The notes beneath the pieces were generated by a model that was not told the origin of the DNA, did no database searches, and saw nothing but the letters and a program-made list of their open reading frames with translations. A stretch of 64,000 bases of DNA from Paramacrobiotus metropolitanus (Eukaryota > Tardigrada > Eutardigrada > Parachela > Macrobiotidae): NCBI RefSeq assembly GCF_019649055.1, contig NW_026570428.1, positions 62,001 to 126,000 of the forward strand. Reading direction: 5' to 3'. This document shows positions 1-11,210 of the stretch, in pieces. Within the stretch, counting starts at the first letter, position 1. Every line of letters starts with the position of its first letter. A program made the position numbers and the translations under genes.

Positions 1-770
1 ACCTACGTCATACGGCGAATTTATAAACTATTACCAAACACCAAGGAGTGCCAAGGGCGAGGACACCGTTAGTAAATCTTGGTAAAGGGTGCAACCAGTC
101 GTGCGCAGAACCGAGCAAACAATTAATATTGTATGCCATAACTTGCTATCTCCATTAAAGGATTTGCATCCTTTTAAAACTGACGGTCCTTACAATAAAA
201 TCTTACTGTACTCGTAGTTTAGCAGTAATCGTCTCCATTTCCTACAATCAAGACTAATGGAAGACCGTTCTTTAAACCCAGTTAAGTGCGCTTGAGCGGT
301 GGTCAAAAACTCCAGTCGTCTGTTTTGACTTTTGGAAATCCTCAATCCCGCATGCAGGGATGCAGCTCAGTGCATGTGTTACTTGGAATTTGAAAGTGTC
401 AAAATTTTGTCTCATGTTTTGTAATATCGCACACATCGCTTACTATCGTCTGAAAGGTAAATTTTCGCCAATCTTCTAAAATGTACTCCGCACTTCCGTT
501 TGCATGCAACTTTTGCAGTACACCTGTCCCTTTTACGCAACCAAAGCAGAAACGTAAGAAAAAGGTATTTGTACTCATAGCGACTTTTGTACTGCAACGC
601 ATGGAGAAAATTTAGTCTCAAAAATGTCTCCGTCGACATATGTGTACATGCCGAACGTACGGTACTAAGGATACTTCTACTGCGTAAGTAAGCCCGTCGA
701 CATAAGCACCGCCATCCCAATAATTAGCACCCAGCGTGCAGCTCTACAACCCTCTTGAGGCCGTTGCAAT
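1..770. other. No supported gene
   Basis: Only short overlapping ORFs on both strands, without recognisable domains or convincing splice pairing. Downstream exons of the leftmost GPCR were looked for on the minus strand and not found. Confidence 0.5.
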
Positions 771-834
771 ATCAACCTCCCAGGGTATTTGATTGGGATT
801 CAGCGCTAATCGCTGGCACGCCGTCAACACTTAC

Positions 835-1116
835 CAGGTACGTGTACATGGGATAATTCAGCAGTAAATCCGACATATGGGCCACAACGACAAACATCAC
901 ATTGCCTACCACGCCCAGCAGGAAGATGGCCGACTGTAGTATGGTGGCAGTGACGCGAAACGATAGACTCAGGTCATTGTGGTCAGCGGATGCCGGCTGC
1001 ATGTCGGTGGGGACGTTAGTCACCATAGCCAATTGTGCGGCTATAAACCGCGACAGATCCCGATCATCCAGCTCCGTACTGTTGATTGTGGCATGGAAGG
1101 CTTGCAAGAGCGCCAT
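835..1116 (-). CDS. N-terminal exon of a rhodopsin-like GPCR (partial)
   Basis: This exon encodes an extracellular N-terminus with an N-glycosylation site (N-S-T) and then one hydrophobic helix containing the G-N pair typical of TM1 of class A receptors (ILLGVVGNVMFVVV-like). It ends with a short loop and the start of TM2 (N-Y-P-M-Y-T-Y-L). The exon closes in phase 0 at a strong donor (CTG|GTAAGTG, GT at 834-833). The rest of the receptor must lie at lower coordinates and I could not find it in bases 1-830, so the gene probably runs off the left edge. The frame stays open upstream of the first Met to a TGA near 1193, with a further N-S-T sequon, so the true start may be further 5'. A ligand cannot be assigned; the loop resembles peptide-type receptors. 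Family call is moderate. Confidence 0.55.
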
Positions 1117-1130
1117 GAATTCATCATAGT

Positions 1131-1271
1131 TTAGGGACTCCGGAAGTACATCAGACGTGGAATTTCTTGAGGAAGCATGTCGGACGTAGAGTCACCAGAA
1201 GCAAACGGTATAAAATACGTCAGAAATACCGGGCACAGTAGACCGACGGGAAAACTCCAGGCTGTTGTCAT
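1131..1271 (-). other. Short ORF with signal-peptide-like start, overlapping the GPCR exon
   Basis: A 46-codon ORF begins just after an acceptor-like CCCCAG. Its first about 25 residues are hydrophobic with small residues near a plausible cleavage point (F-A-S-G). It then reads a Ser/Thr/Asp stretch and stops at 1133-1131, in a different frame from the GPCR N-terminus that overlaps it. It could be a signal-peptide exon of the receptor separated by a frameshift or a tiny intron, an upstream ORF, or chance. No function is claimed. Confidence 0.2.
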
Positions 1272-1749
1272 CCTGGGGTAAGTTTGATTTTGGAGCTAGA
1301 TGGGATTTATAATGAAACTACGTTTGTCGTCTAGGATGCGCGGAGGACAATCACGGTGCTTAATAATGAAGCGACACCGACATTCAAAGTCAGGATGCCG
1401 GTATGGTGACCTTCAAATCGTCTCGGTCCCGTGGCGGGAGTGCAGGCGGCATGGCCGCAGTAAAGTGCCGCATTGTTGGGCGAAATAAGTTTTATATATG
1501 GAGACGAGGGTTGTTCGGTATTGATTATTTCAAGACAGTGTTGCACATGGTATAGAAGGTGCAGATACGCCCGTTAAGCGATCTAGAGTACATGTATTGA
1601 TATGCCACTTTTACGAGTATTTCCAGCTGTGATCCGAACTATCCGGTGTATTATTTTGTCAATCGGTGCAGTGGACTATCCGTGTGGGTTGTGGGTTTAG
1701 CATTCTCCAAATTTTTTAAATTCATCCACTGCGTTTATACCAAAACTAA

Positions 1750-1832
1750 GAATTCAACGTTTAAAACGTTTAAACGAAAACGAAACGAAAAATTTAAACG
1801 ATTTAAACGAAAAATTTTCAACGTTTAAAACG
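1750..1832. repeat. AT-rich degenerate repeat of a GTTTAAACG-like unit
   Basis: The sequence repeats variants of AACGTTTAAA and GTTTAAACGAAAA several times and is largely self-complementary. It is low-complexity intergenic DNA with no coding signal. Confidence 0.6.
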
Positions 1833-4800
1833 CAAAAAGGGTTTTGATCGAACGCGATCTGAACGATTTTAGGGAACTGAATTTGACATGTGCTTAACGG
1901 GCAGCACGGTACAGCACCCTAAAATGCGTGTGGAGGGTGAGTGTTTAGCACTTGATCATGGGATTCCCGGCAACTTTTTGACAAGGATTGTGTAAGGATG
2001 ATAGTCAGAGTTAATGTTACGATGATGGTCTTCTATTCCTTGTAAAAGGATACGTGCTGTCAACATTTAGACCTCGAGAGTGGTGTTTTGTGTGTGAGTG
2101 TTGAGTCTTTTATTAAGTCAATATATCACCGGTAATGTATACTTCTATATTATTATGACAAAAAATAAGTACACAATTATATGTTGACTAGTCTAGATCC
2201 GAGCTAAAGCTTACCGTAGATCTGCGCATAACCGAGCTAATGCTAACATTAATATTCTTGCATTATGCACTAGTATAATTTATAACCAAAAGGGAAGGAA
2301 TTGTGTGCTGTATGAATTTTGGGGAGTTTGCATTCTGCAGCCTCCGAAATCCATTAGTGTTCTGACCAGTTCGTAAGATAACTACCCACCGGCAACAGTA
2401 CAACACAACGGTAACAGTCAACGAGATCATGTTTTATTTACGCTAGTGCGCATTTGTTTTATGTCACCAAAACTACGAAAACAAACTTTCTCAGTGTAAT
2501 AAACTTAAAGAACACTTGTATAATTTCTAATATGATTAAAATCACCGACATATTACGGTGGTACCGTGCAAATCTACGAAATTTATTCACCGGATTTACA
2601 TAAACAGCTATTTTCAAAGTACCTAGGCCTAATGCTGTTGCCATCAACAGGACACCGATGGCGAAATACAACGTATCAAAACTGCAGTCAACAAACTCCT
2701 GTAAATCTGACAATCTGGCAGTGCTGATCAGTTCACACATTGGCTAACCATACCGGAAACGTTATTCTTGACAAACTATGGGAGAGTCATAGTTAATATT
2801 ACCCGACAACTGCTCCTCAATCGCAGCGGCATCAATCCAACCAATTATTTTACGCACGAGCACAACACTGCACCTATCATCTCGCAGCCATATCAGATCG
2901 CCATTATCTGATGCGGAGTAATGACACTTTTGTTACGGAACGGCGTTGTAAAAGGAATATTGACACGTAAATTACGCGAGAGTTTCCCTGGAAGTGGCGT
3001 AACAAACTGACTAACAAGCTGGGAACGGGATCACGATAATCGAAAGTAGCTTTCCTTGGGTGAGCGGCTTGTAATACAAAGCACATATTCAGTAACAGAT
3101 CGAATATACGAGATTTGTGTGTCTGCTCGGTCCACCGGCTTTTCTGCGTGTGACGCTAAGCGGAAAACTCTTGTTTCAGGGCTAATTGTCGTTGTCGTTT
3201 AATGTTGATCGAGGAACTTCACACGTGAATTAATAGTCATGTTCGTCCGAGGTACTCTTTAAAAATAGGTGCTGTGTGGATACTCTTTTTCCAAGGGTTA
3301 GATAGTAAACTGTAAAAAGCAGATCAAAGCAAATTGGTTGAAAAATTTCTCGAACACACCCTCACGATTGCTATTATAGCACCTACCTTGCAATTAAAAT
3401 ATTGGTAAAATGCTTAAAAATACATGATCAAAAAATGGTGAAAATATTTTGTTTTCTTAGGCAAACGTATATGATTATGCCAACTGCCAAATACATTACC
3501 GGTGCCTGTGTTATTAAGCGTGCGTGCATTACCGGTGCAGCTGTGTGTGCGACGCGTTGCCAGCAATATGATCGACTACGAACATTTACTGCATATTCTG
3601 GCGTAATCAAAATTTTTTTACTGCTTGCGTTTCCCGGTACGATCGCCGATAGCAGTGCATATGCATAAACCAGTTACAGGCGGAACCCAATTAAATTATT
3701 TTATCATTATTCTAATATAATTATGATAAGTAGAATTGCGAGTACAGTGCGAAGTAAATTACTTACTTGTATGACCTGTTGATTACTGCAAATATTTTGT
3801 ACCTGAAAAATCGTTACCCCGTAATACTTGTCTTTAGAACTGTGACTATCCTTAAGTGTGTAAAAAAACAAAACCAGTACATTTAGTTACTTAGGCTTAT
3901 AGTACTACATGCGTATGTAATCGTGAGGATAAATTTTTACACTAACAATAAATTTAAAAGATTCCAGTCACTCTGTCAGCATTATGCTTGAAAATGTACA
4001 GATACTGTACAAATTACTTATCGACAGATGCATGAATACATATCGATAGTATCGTCTGTCGTATGTACCTTTATTTTAAAGCCATTGCTTTTTTTGACGG
4101 ATGAGACAACCTTATTCATCACGAGAAAAATGGTCTATAAACGTACAGGTAGAACTACAGATCTAAATTTGCATCCGATTTAGAGAATTTGATTTATTTT
4201 CTCTTTATGTTTATATTTTCTCTTTACGTTGATTTATTTTCTCTTTATGTTTATCTTTATGTCTTTATGTTTTATTTTCTCTTTACTTCCATAGAACTTG
4301 GCGGAAACACGATTGTGAGGGTTTCTAACTACGTTTTGATTTTGAATACACTACTTTTTTGGTTTGGAATATTTAGAAAAGCGAGAAGTTTATACAAAAA
4401 AGTGTCTGCTAATCCGAGGAAATCTGTTGTTGAATCCATTAGCTTGGAGAAAGGTCAATGATTCCCTGCAGCATTTTGTGGGCGCGCTACTAATGAACAA
4501 GTTTCAGAAGAATTACCGGTAAACACTGCGGTCCGGACAACCTTCAGAATAAAAATTGGTGCAGCGTGTACCGGCTAATCCAGTTTTCAAGCGAATACTC
4601 ATTAATTAGGCTCAATATTCAGTAATGAAGATTTCAGCAAAGCAAATCTGTGACACACGCTTAAAAAAGTCCTTACTAGTCCTCGCTAAAAAAAATCCTT
4701 ACTATTCCTAAGGCTGTGATTCGTACCGGCGTGCTGAGACCATGAATTTTCCTGATCTGACCATTTGCTCAATACGCTGCAAGGTTATGTAAAATTATCC

Positions 4801-5440
4801 TTATTAATTCTTTAAACAATAAAATGTGCTGGATTTTTTGACTTTCCTAAAATAGTCGTTTCTGCCCAAATTATCGACAAAACAGAAGATCTACTATTCT
4901 GAGTATTCTCTAATTGATTTTTCGAAAACAGTTAAGTGAATCTTAAGAAATTGTTCAACGAGTTGGCAGCCAAACGCAAACTAAGCCATGAGATTTTTAT
5001 GGTTAAACGGCAATGGCAAAAGGTTATAAACTGTAGCAGCGTCGGAGATGCAGGCTTACTTGGTTAATGAAATTATTTCACCCCCGAGCGACGCTTCTGA
5101 ATAAATGCAGTACGGAATGACAGCTTGCAATAAATCCTTGATTACTCTAAACAACTTTTAAATCATCTGTTTAATGCAAAGGTTTATGGAAGATATTACA
5201 TAAGCCGACCGACACATCATTGACTTCGAACAGCGCTCATACTTATGTAACCACGTTTTAACTCACCTTAACAGGTTTCCTCGTCCAACCCAGAAACTTC
5301 ATCTAGGGACCCGTATAGCGGTAGAACTATCACGAACGCGGCTCATGCCGAACCATAAAGCTGCAACATGGGTAGCGAAGGAAGGAATTGCCCCGGGACT
5401 CAAGCGATTCTTGTGCTGATTCATAATGTTATACTGAACC
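1833..5440. other. Intergenic, AT-rich; no confident gene
   Basis: Only short ORFs occur here. One on the minus strand (2459-2740) reads two hydrophobic helices and has a GTAAAT donor-like site after the first, so it could be a lone membrane-protein exon, but I cannot place it in a family. A plus-strand ORF at 3402-3668 contains a short duplicated ATTACCGGTGC motif and shows no domain. Confidence 0.4.
4192..4286. repeat. T-rich tandem repeat (TTTATTTTCTCTTTA-like)
   Basis: Consecutive variants of a roughly 12-15 base unit built from TTTATGTTTA and TTTTCTCTTTA fill this stretch. It is a minisatellite-type low-complexity repeat; the ORF crossing it is an artefact of composition. Confidence 0.7.
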
Positions 5441-5447
5441 ACTGGCA

Positions 5448-5454
5448 TATATAA
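5448..5454 (+). promoter_or_regulatory. TATA box of the chitin-binding protein gene
   Basis: TATATAA lies about 105 bp upstream of the start codon at 5559, a normal distance if the 5' UTR is about 75-80 bases. Confidence 0.5.
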
Positions 5455-5558
5455 TCTCCAGTGGCACCCATAACCAACAATATTCTACGCCTATCCAACT
5501 TTCTGAACGTCTTGTATAGTTAAGTGGAATATTCACAGTTAACCTCCAGACCGTAACC

Positions 5559-6228
5559 ATGAAGGCCATCCTGTTGATCAGTCTGATCGGTTTCGTGGCT
5601 AGCCAGCAGTACGTGTGGGACCTGCTGAAGCCAGCACTGAATGCCGCGGAAGTGCAGGCCATCCTGGCCAACCGGGACCAGAACCAGTACCCCACTCTTG
5701 CCGCCATCCCAGCCTCCGCCCAGAACTTCGACTGCTCCGCCAAGAAGCAGCCAGGTTTCTATGCTGATGTTTCCACCCAGTGCCAGGTTTTCCACCGATG
5801 TGATATTAACGGAAACCACACCAGCTATCTGTGCCTGAACATGACCGTCTTCAACCAGATCACGCTCGTCTGCGACTATTTCTTCAATGTCGACTGCGAG
5901 AAGTAAGATATTAAATTAGCCGTATTCTTTGCGTTATAATTTCCGACAACGTAGACCGGCCGCAGATTACAGTAAAGAGGCCTAAGGTCACCGAGTGCTT
6001 TGAAGCTGCATGTACATGTTGTCAACTCCCATTTGCGATTGTAGGTCACCGCAAGTTGAAGACTTTGCCAACTCCCGCCTGTACACTGACAAGCCCCTCT
6101 TCGACACTCCCCCCGCTGACTACGTTCCCCCCGGCGTCGGTGCGCCACAGATCATGGCTGCCCAACCGGCCCAGAAGAAAGCCGCCCCTAAGCCGAAAGC
6201 TGCTGCTGGCAAGAAGGGATTCATTTAA
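5559..6228 (+). CDS. Secreted chitin-binding type-2 (peritrophin-A) protein, two exons
   Basis: Exons 5559-5902 and 6045-6228 join AA|G across a GTAAGA...TAG intron and give 175 aa. The product starts with a signal peptide (M-K-A-I-L-L-I-S-L-I-G-F-V-A-S). At about residues 50-115 it has one six-cysteine ChtBD2 domain with spacing C-x15-C-x5-C-x10-C-x12-C-x7-C, aromatic residues between Cys 2 and 3, and an N-H-T sequon. The tail is Pro-rich and ends in an Ala/Lys/Pro-rich segment (QPAQKKAAPKPKAAAGKK). Such single-domain proteins bind chitin in cuticle or peritrophic matrix; the basic tail may bind acidic partners (inference). Unspliced, exon 1 would stop right after the domain; the spliced model is preferred because exon 2 continues in frame with a strong codon pattern. 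Confidence 0.88.
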
Positions 6229-6434
6229 ATTTTCAGCCTCAACTTAACGGAGTTAATATTAGAAATTAAAAAGCACTAAAATACCTGCACTTTTTGATAC
6301 TTACTGCTAAATGCTTTAGCGAGAATTTTTAGCTGTCGTTAAACTGCCTTTTGTTAAGAACTGCCAAAATATATTGATCTGCTGCTGTTGGGATGGTGTT
6401 TAGTCGATTTTATGGGGCTTTTGCTCCGCGATGA

Positions 6435-6440
6435 AATAAA
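6435..6440 (+). terminator. Poly(A) signal AATAAA for the chitin-binding protein gene
   Basis: First canonical AATAAA downstream of the stop codon at 6228. Confidence 0.45.
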
Positions 6441-7590
6441 AACGTCGGAAACTTGCATTTCAAAACTATAAAGCAGTTCAAACTCAATCGAAACGGCATT
6501 ATACACCAAAATCCTTTATTAGAAATATGGTATGGGATAGTACTCATTGGGATAGTATGGGATAGTACTCACAGACACGCGCAAAAATGATTAACGCATT
6601 AAGAGCATTAAGTTGCTCGTTTTGATCGGAATCCAGCAAAAGGTACATTTGCAAAGTTCAAATATTTTTAGCACGATGTAATGGGTTATTATATTCCCCT
6701 TAATTTTTAATGCAAATCACTGCTGTGCCAAACTCCGGAATCTAGTACATATTAGAATTAGGTCCGACCGGGGAATGCAAGAATAGAAGTGTATCTATCC
6801 TCCTAGCGACGTAGTGGCTCGTCGTGATGCGAAAACAAAATCATTAACTGCCGGTGAACCCCGGCTACGGTACTGGGAGAGCACCAAAGAACGCTACTGC
6901 AAGTTAATATTGGTTAGGCACGAATACCCACACGCGCAAACTCAAGCTTGTTTTGGCAACGGCGACAGCCGAAAGCTGGAAATCTAATATTGGTGGTTTT
7001 TTCCCTCCTTTCAACACAATCAACATGTGCAGCATTCTTCTTAACCATGGTGCAGCTGTGGGATTTTGACATTAATGTACGTGTTATTACGGTATAAGCA
7101 TTTAAACACTTGTGTTAGCATGAAAACTTAATGCCTACTTTATCTAGCCGGTTAAGTCAGAAATAAATAAAATACGTATGCTGTTTACCTAACGTTTGTA
7201 TAACTTCAAATACTGTACTTCGCCAGGACACGTAATATAATCTCCATATATAAAAGACCAAAAACATTTTTTCATAACCGGATGGTGAGCAAATACTGCT
7301 TTGAACACCCGACAACTTTTGTTAACTTCTTGACACAGATTTCAATGGCCTTGTTGAGTTCGGCAGAATTTATCTAAAAGAATGAGTCGAACATAACCGC
7401 TGTATATGCGAAACGGATCGCTGTGTAAAAAATGCATTCAGAACATGCGCACGTAAATTAAAATGTCTGCAGATGACAGGGTGACTAAAAGGAACCACCT
7501 GTTGCAGAAAATAATGTCCACTTCTGTTATGTAATGTGTTATTAACTGGGAAGAAATAGTAACCTCCAAGTGAAGTGAACTTAATCATTT
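6441..7590. other. Intergenic; possible distal promoter of the first lipocalin
   Basis: No supported gene. A TATATAAAAG motif at 7247-7256 could be the TATA box of the lipocalin beginning at 7594, which would imply a long 5' UTR or a 5' UTR intron. Confidence 0.4.
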
Positions 7591-7593
7591 GTA

Positions 7594-8715
7594 ATGGACG
7601 CATCGCGGCGATTCTTCGTTTTCGCAGTTATTGCACCGTTTTTAGGGCAAAATGGATTTGGTCAGATAACCTTGTCTGGCACTGCCAACTGCAGTATACC
7701 GTACAATGTCAACGGGCAGACGTTGGACGTTTACCGGGTAAGAACGGAATAAAATGAAAATTAGAGGGAACGTGAATGTCTTGCAAAACCTGTATTGCAT
7801 TGCCTTATTAATATTATTAATACGAAACCACGCAAAATATCTGCGAATCTGAAAAATAATTATCTTCTTGGTAAATCGCAGACTTCTACGTATATAGCCC
7901 CAATTGCAAACCAGTCAATCGTGCAGTAGTTTCAAAAATAAGAAAGATTGCACTTATTTAATTAGTCAATGATCTACAATTAGCATCCACGGCCTGAGAT
8001 TCAATGCTTTGTTTAGGCCGCAGGATTATGGTATGAATACATGGTGAGTTTTGACGAAGTTTTGTACAACGGGATTAACAACGTCACCATTCGTGGCACA
8101 TATCCGGGAACGAATTCTTCGTGTTCTGGATCGTATTTCGCCACTTTTTGGTTGAACTTCTACACGACCAACGCGGCGGGAAACGGTCTAACATGTGGCG
8201 GGCTGTGGCAGCAAGGCAACCTAACCGTGGATGGAAAGCGTCACGTGATGACGCTGTTTGCTGCCACTGACACCGAATTATGTACGAACACTTAATCCGG
8301 ATACGTCCATGATATTCTCGTATGTTAAAAAATGAACAGTTTTATTTATTTTAACAGCACCGTCTTTGTAGTCAACCTCACATTCACGACGTTGTTCAAT
8401 GATTACAACGTGTTGGAGATAGTGTACACCTGCAATGACTTCCCTGTTCCAACTGATAACATCTGTCGGGATCCCAGTTTTTGGGTGTTTGTGAGAATTC
8501 AGCCAACACTCTTGACAGATGTGCAGAAAACGTATATTCAGAATACCGTCAATGATATTCTCAAACCAATGTGCCGATCCTTTGCGGATATGAAGTTAGT
8601 TGGGAACACGCCATCCGCCAATTTACCGCCGTGTAATAGTGGACAAGGAAGCCCAGCGTTTCCGGCTATTTTTGCTGCGGCTATGCCTAAAGTCTGTACT
8701 CCTGTTGGCATATAA
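7594..8715 (+). CDS. Secreted lipocalin, first of a tandem pair (three exons)
   Basis: Exons 7594-7737, 8017-8281 and 8372-8715 (phases 0 and 1) encode about 250 aa. An N-terminal signal peptide (F-F-V-F-A-V-I-A-P-F-L-G) is followed by a short Cys-containing strand. Exon 2 opens with G-L-W-Y-E, the lipocalin G-x-W signature. The last third has the W-V-F-x-R-I-Q-P-T-L-L motif seen near the C-terminal strand and helix of apolipoprotein-D-like lipocalins. Several Cys and N-glycosylation sequons are present. Lipocalins bind small hydrophobic ligands in an eight-stranded barrel outside the cell; the ligand is unknown. Intron positions and phases match the neighbour at 9850, so the two arose by tandem duplication. 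Exon 3 was started at the TAG before TCAACCTC, because the upstream CAG breaks the frame. Confidence 0.82.
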
Positions 8716-8771
8716 TATACATCGTTAAATTGCGAGCATATCTTTCAAAGGAATTTATACAGATTTGCTTG

Positions 8772-8816
8772 TCCATGTTTTCCAGTGACAAAAATTTTGT
8801 CACTGGAAAACATGGA
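8772..8816. repeat. Perfect 22-bp inverted repeat with 1-nt centre
   Basis: Arms 8772-8793 and 8795-8816 are exact reverse complements around a single A. It lies about 60 bp beyond the stop codon of the first lipocalin, probably within its 3' UTR, where the RNA would form a near loop-less hairpin. Confidence 0.9.
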
Positions 8817-8987
8817 TGCCATTTAATGGCTTACAATATCTTCCTGTTTTCACATGCAACACAACTGTGTGGGCAAAATCTGTATAATTTTATTTACGTA
8901 CATTGTAAATACACTGTGTGTGCACTAAAGATGGTGGTTAGCTAGCCCATAGCGGTGTACGATAATTAAAATTACTCAAGAATTTGA

Positions 8988-8993
8988 AATAAA
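8988..8993 (+). terminator. Poly(A) signal AATAAA downstream of the first lipocalin
   Basis: Canonical hexamer 273 bp past the stop codon, in an AT-rich context. Confidence 0.4.
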
Positions 8994-9849
8994 TATTAAT
9001 ATGTATTGTTTTACATGCAGTTATAGATACAGTTATTAATTCGTCAAGGTGATTTAATAATTTATTTTTCTCCTGCGAAACTTTAATCGGTAACGACACA
9101 GAGCAAGTCAATGTCACTTTGATCACGTACTCTGCATGTATGTGTACGCGGAATTGAATACTAATTAATCGAATAAAATACGAGGGATAACTTCTAGGGA
9201 TTAATAAAAATAAATAAAAGTACTTCTACATACACTCCCCACACGCACCATTCGTTTGACCTTCCCACTGCAATACACCGTACAGTCTGTAGGTAGTACG
9301 CAACTTTAGTAAATAAGCAATCATCAATTCACTACAGTAGATCTCACTACCGACTTACCGCACAGAGGTCGACAATACAGCAAACATTAAGAGAGCCAGC
9401 CATAAGGTGTCTCCTTTGGAGTTTCGAAGACGGTCATGTTACACGAATCGAAACGAAAAATTTGCAATTTGCGAACAATTTTGTGCAAGAATTCATGGAA
9501 ACACTTCAAAACCTAACGATTTGCGTCACATTTCCAGATCATTTGACAGGGGTACATTCACACATCATACCGTACCCAGTGCCGCTCTACAGTAGTATAG
9601 GCTACTGGCGTAGCTATACTAATGTAGAGCGGCGCTGGCGTACCATATGTGTACTGTACCTACCTGTGCAGATAGAAGTGCTGTGCAGCAGAAATTATTT
9701 TAGTGCAACGTTATTTATTTGAAAGTGATCAGCGTTTATTTTACAACATGCTAAGCGGTAGATTCGTATAAACTGCATGCTGAATTAGCCCCATCGCGCT
9801 TTTGTTAGTATACTTTACGCCCGTGCATTTGCCGGTAATTTGAGGAGAA
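8994..9849. other. Intergenic between the tandem lipocalins
   Basis: No coding signal beyond short ORFs. It contains the long imperfect hairpin at 9581-9633. Confidence 0.5.
9581..9633. repeat. 20-bp inverted repeat (one mismatch) with 13-bp loop
   Basis: Arms 9581-9600 and 9614-9633 (GCCGCTCTACAGTAGTATAG against its complement) differ at one position. Weaker pairing continues outward (GTACCCAGT with GCTGGCGTAC). It could be a small MITE remnant or a stem-loop RNA. Confidence 0.8.
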
Positions 9850-10999
9850 ATGCACGCTATCCAGGGAGTTATTATTTGTCTTCCGATTTTGCTTTTACGA
9901 AAATTATGTGACTGCCAGCCAGCCAATGGCTGCAATGTGCCTTATAAAGTTAGAGGACAGAAACTGGATATTTCACGGGCAAGTTACCACTGGACATTTA
10001 GGATATTTTATCTGCAGTATCTTATTTGTTGAGAAGTTATTTTTTAAACGTGCAAAGTGCAAAGCGCAGACAAAATACCTTTCCATCCTTCAAATGCGTA
10101 TCTTGTCAAATCAGCTATTGTAATGTAGTTTTTGTCGATGTGTCTGACTTTTGACCAATTAAGCGTCAATCTGGGATAAACTTATTCCCGGTCCGTAATA
10201 TAATTATAACAATAGAGGCTGCAATTTTTGCCCACCAACTTGCTGTTTGTGTATTTGCTATAAGTACTAATCATGCTGTTGATATCTGTCAGGTAGAAGG
10301 AATATGGTTCGAATACATGGTTAACTTTGAAGAGGCCATTTATAACGGGTTCAACAACGTTACCATTCGTGGCTTATATCCCGGGACAAACTCGTACCAT
10401 GCTACATGGTGGCTGAATTTCTACACGCCAAACACAGGCGGGAACGGATACAGTTGCGGCGGGTTGTGGCAGCAAGGAAATGTTACTGCAGATGGGAAAC
10501 GCACTGTGATGACATTGTTTTCCGCTACCGATACGGAAATATGTAAGGTCCTACATACTATCTGTGTATGACCTAATTTTAAAACATATTTTAATGTTCA
10601 GCATTGTTTACATGTATATGCGATAATACATAGCGTATTTCAGATAACTTGACCTTTACGACACTATTCAACGATTACAAACTAGTAGAAATTGTCTTCA
10701 TCTGCAACGACTTCCCGGTACCGACAAACAATATCTGCCAGGACTCCAGTTTTTGGGTTTTCACCCGCATTCAACCCACGCTATTGACTACTGTGCAGAA
10801 AAACTACATTCAGAATGTAGTGAACAGTGTTTTAGCGCCGATGTGCCGATCGTACGCGGACATGAAATTGGTTGGCAACCTTCCCAGCACCACGGGTTTA
10901 CCAGCCTGCCGAAGCGGACAAGGAAATCCAGCCCTTCCCGCCATTTTTGCTGCAGCCATGCCGAAACCTTGTGCGACATGTGCACCACTCGGAGTTTGA
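9850..10999 (+). CDS. Secreted lipocalin, second of a tandem pair (three exons, GC-AG intron 1)
   Basis: Exons 9850-9978, 10293-10542 and 10644-10999 encode about 244 aa. The order is signal peptide (I-I-C-L-P-I-L-L-L), a Cys-bearing first strand, G-I-W-F-E (lipocalin G-x-W motif) at the start of exon 2, and W-V-F-T-R-I-Q-P-T-L-L near the C-terminus. The C-terminal tail is Cys-rich (C-A-T-C-A). Intron 1 begins with GC (CGG|GCAAGT) where the paralogue has GT at the homologous place; the rest of the site is a strong donor and the phase agrees, so it is read as a GC-AG intron. Both introns keep phases 0 and 1 as in the first copy. It is an extracellular carrier of an unknown small ligand. Confidence 0.82.
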
Positions 11000-11151
11000 G
11001 ATCGATTCAAGTTATTGTTTTCAACGTACGTAGTACGCACATCGACCACGTAGATAATACTAAGTACTTTACGTTATATCGTCATCTTTTTACGTTATTA
11101 TTGTGGAGCAGAGAAAGAGCGGAGATTGATCTTTCTAAAGAATAGGTAAAA

Positions 11152-11157
11152 AATAAA
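11152..11157 (+). terminator. Poly(A) signal of the second lipocalin
   Basis: AATAAATAAAAATAAT at 11152 onward carries overlapping AATAAA hexamers about 150 bp past the stop codon. The convergent minus-strand gene ends just beyond. Confidence 0.5.
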
Positions 11158-11210
11158 TAAAAATAATCATTGTTATAAGACCAAAACAACACAACGGCAG
11201 CGTACTGTGT

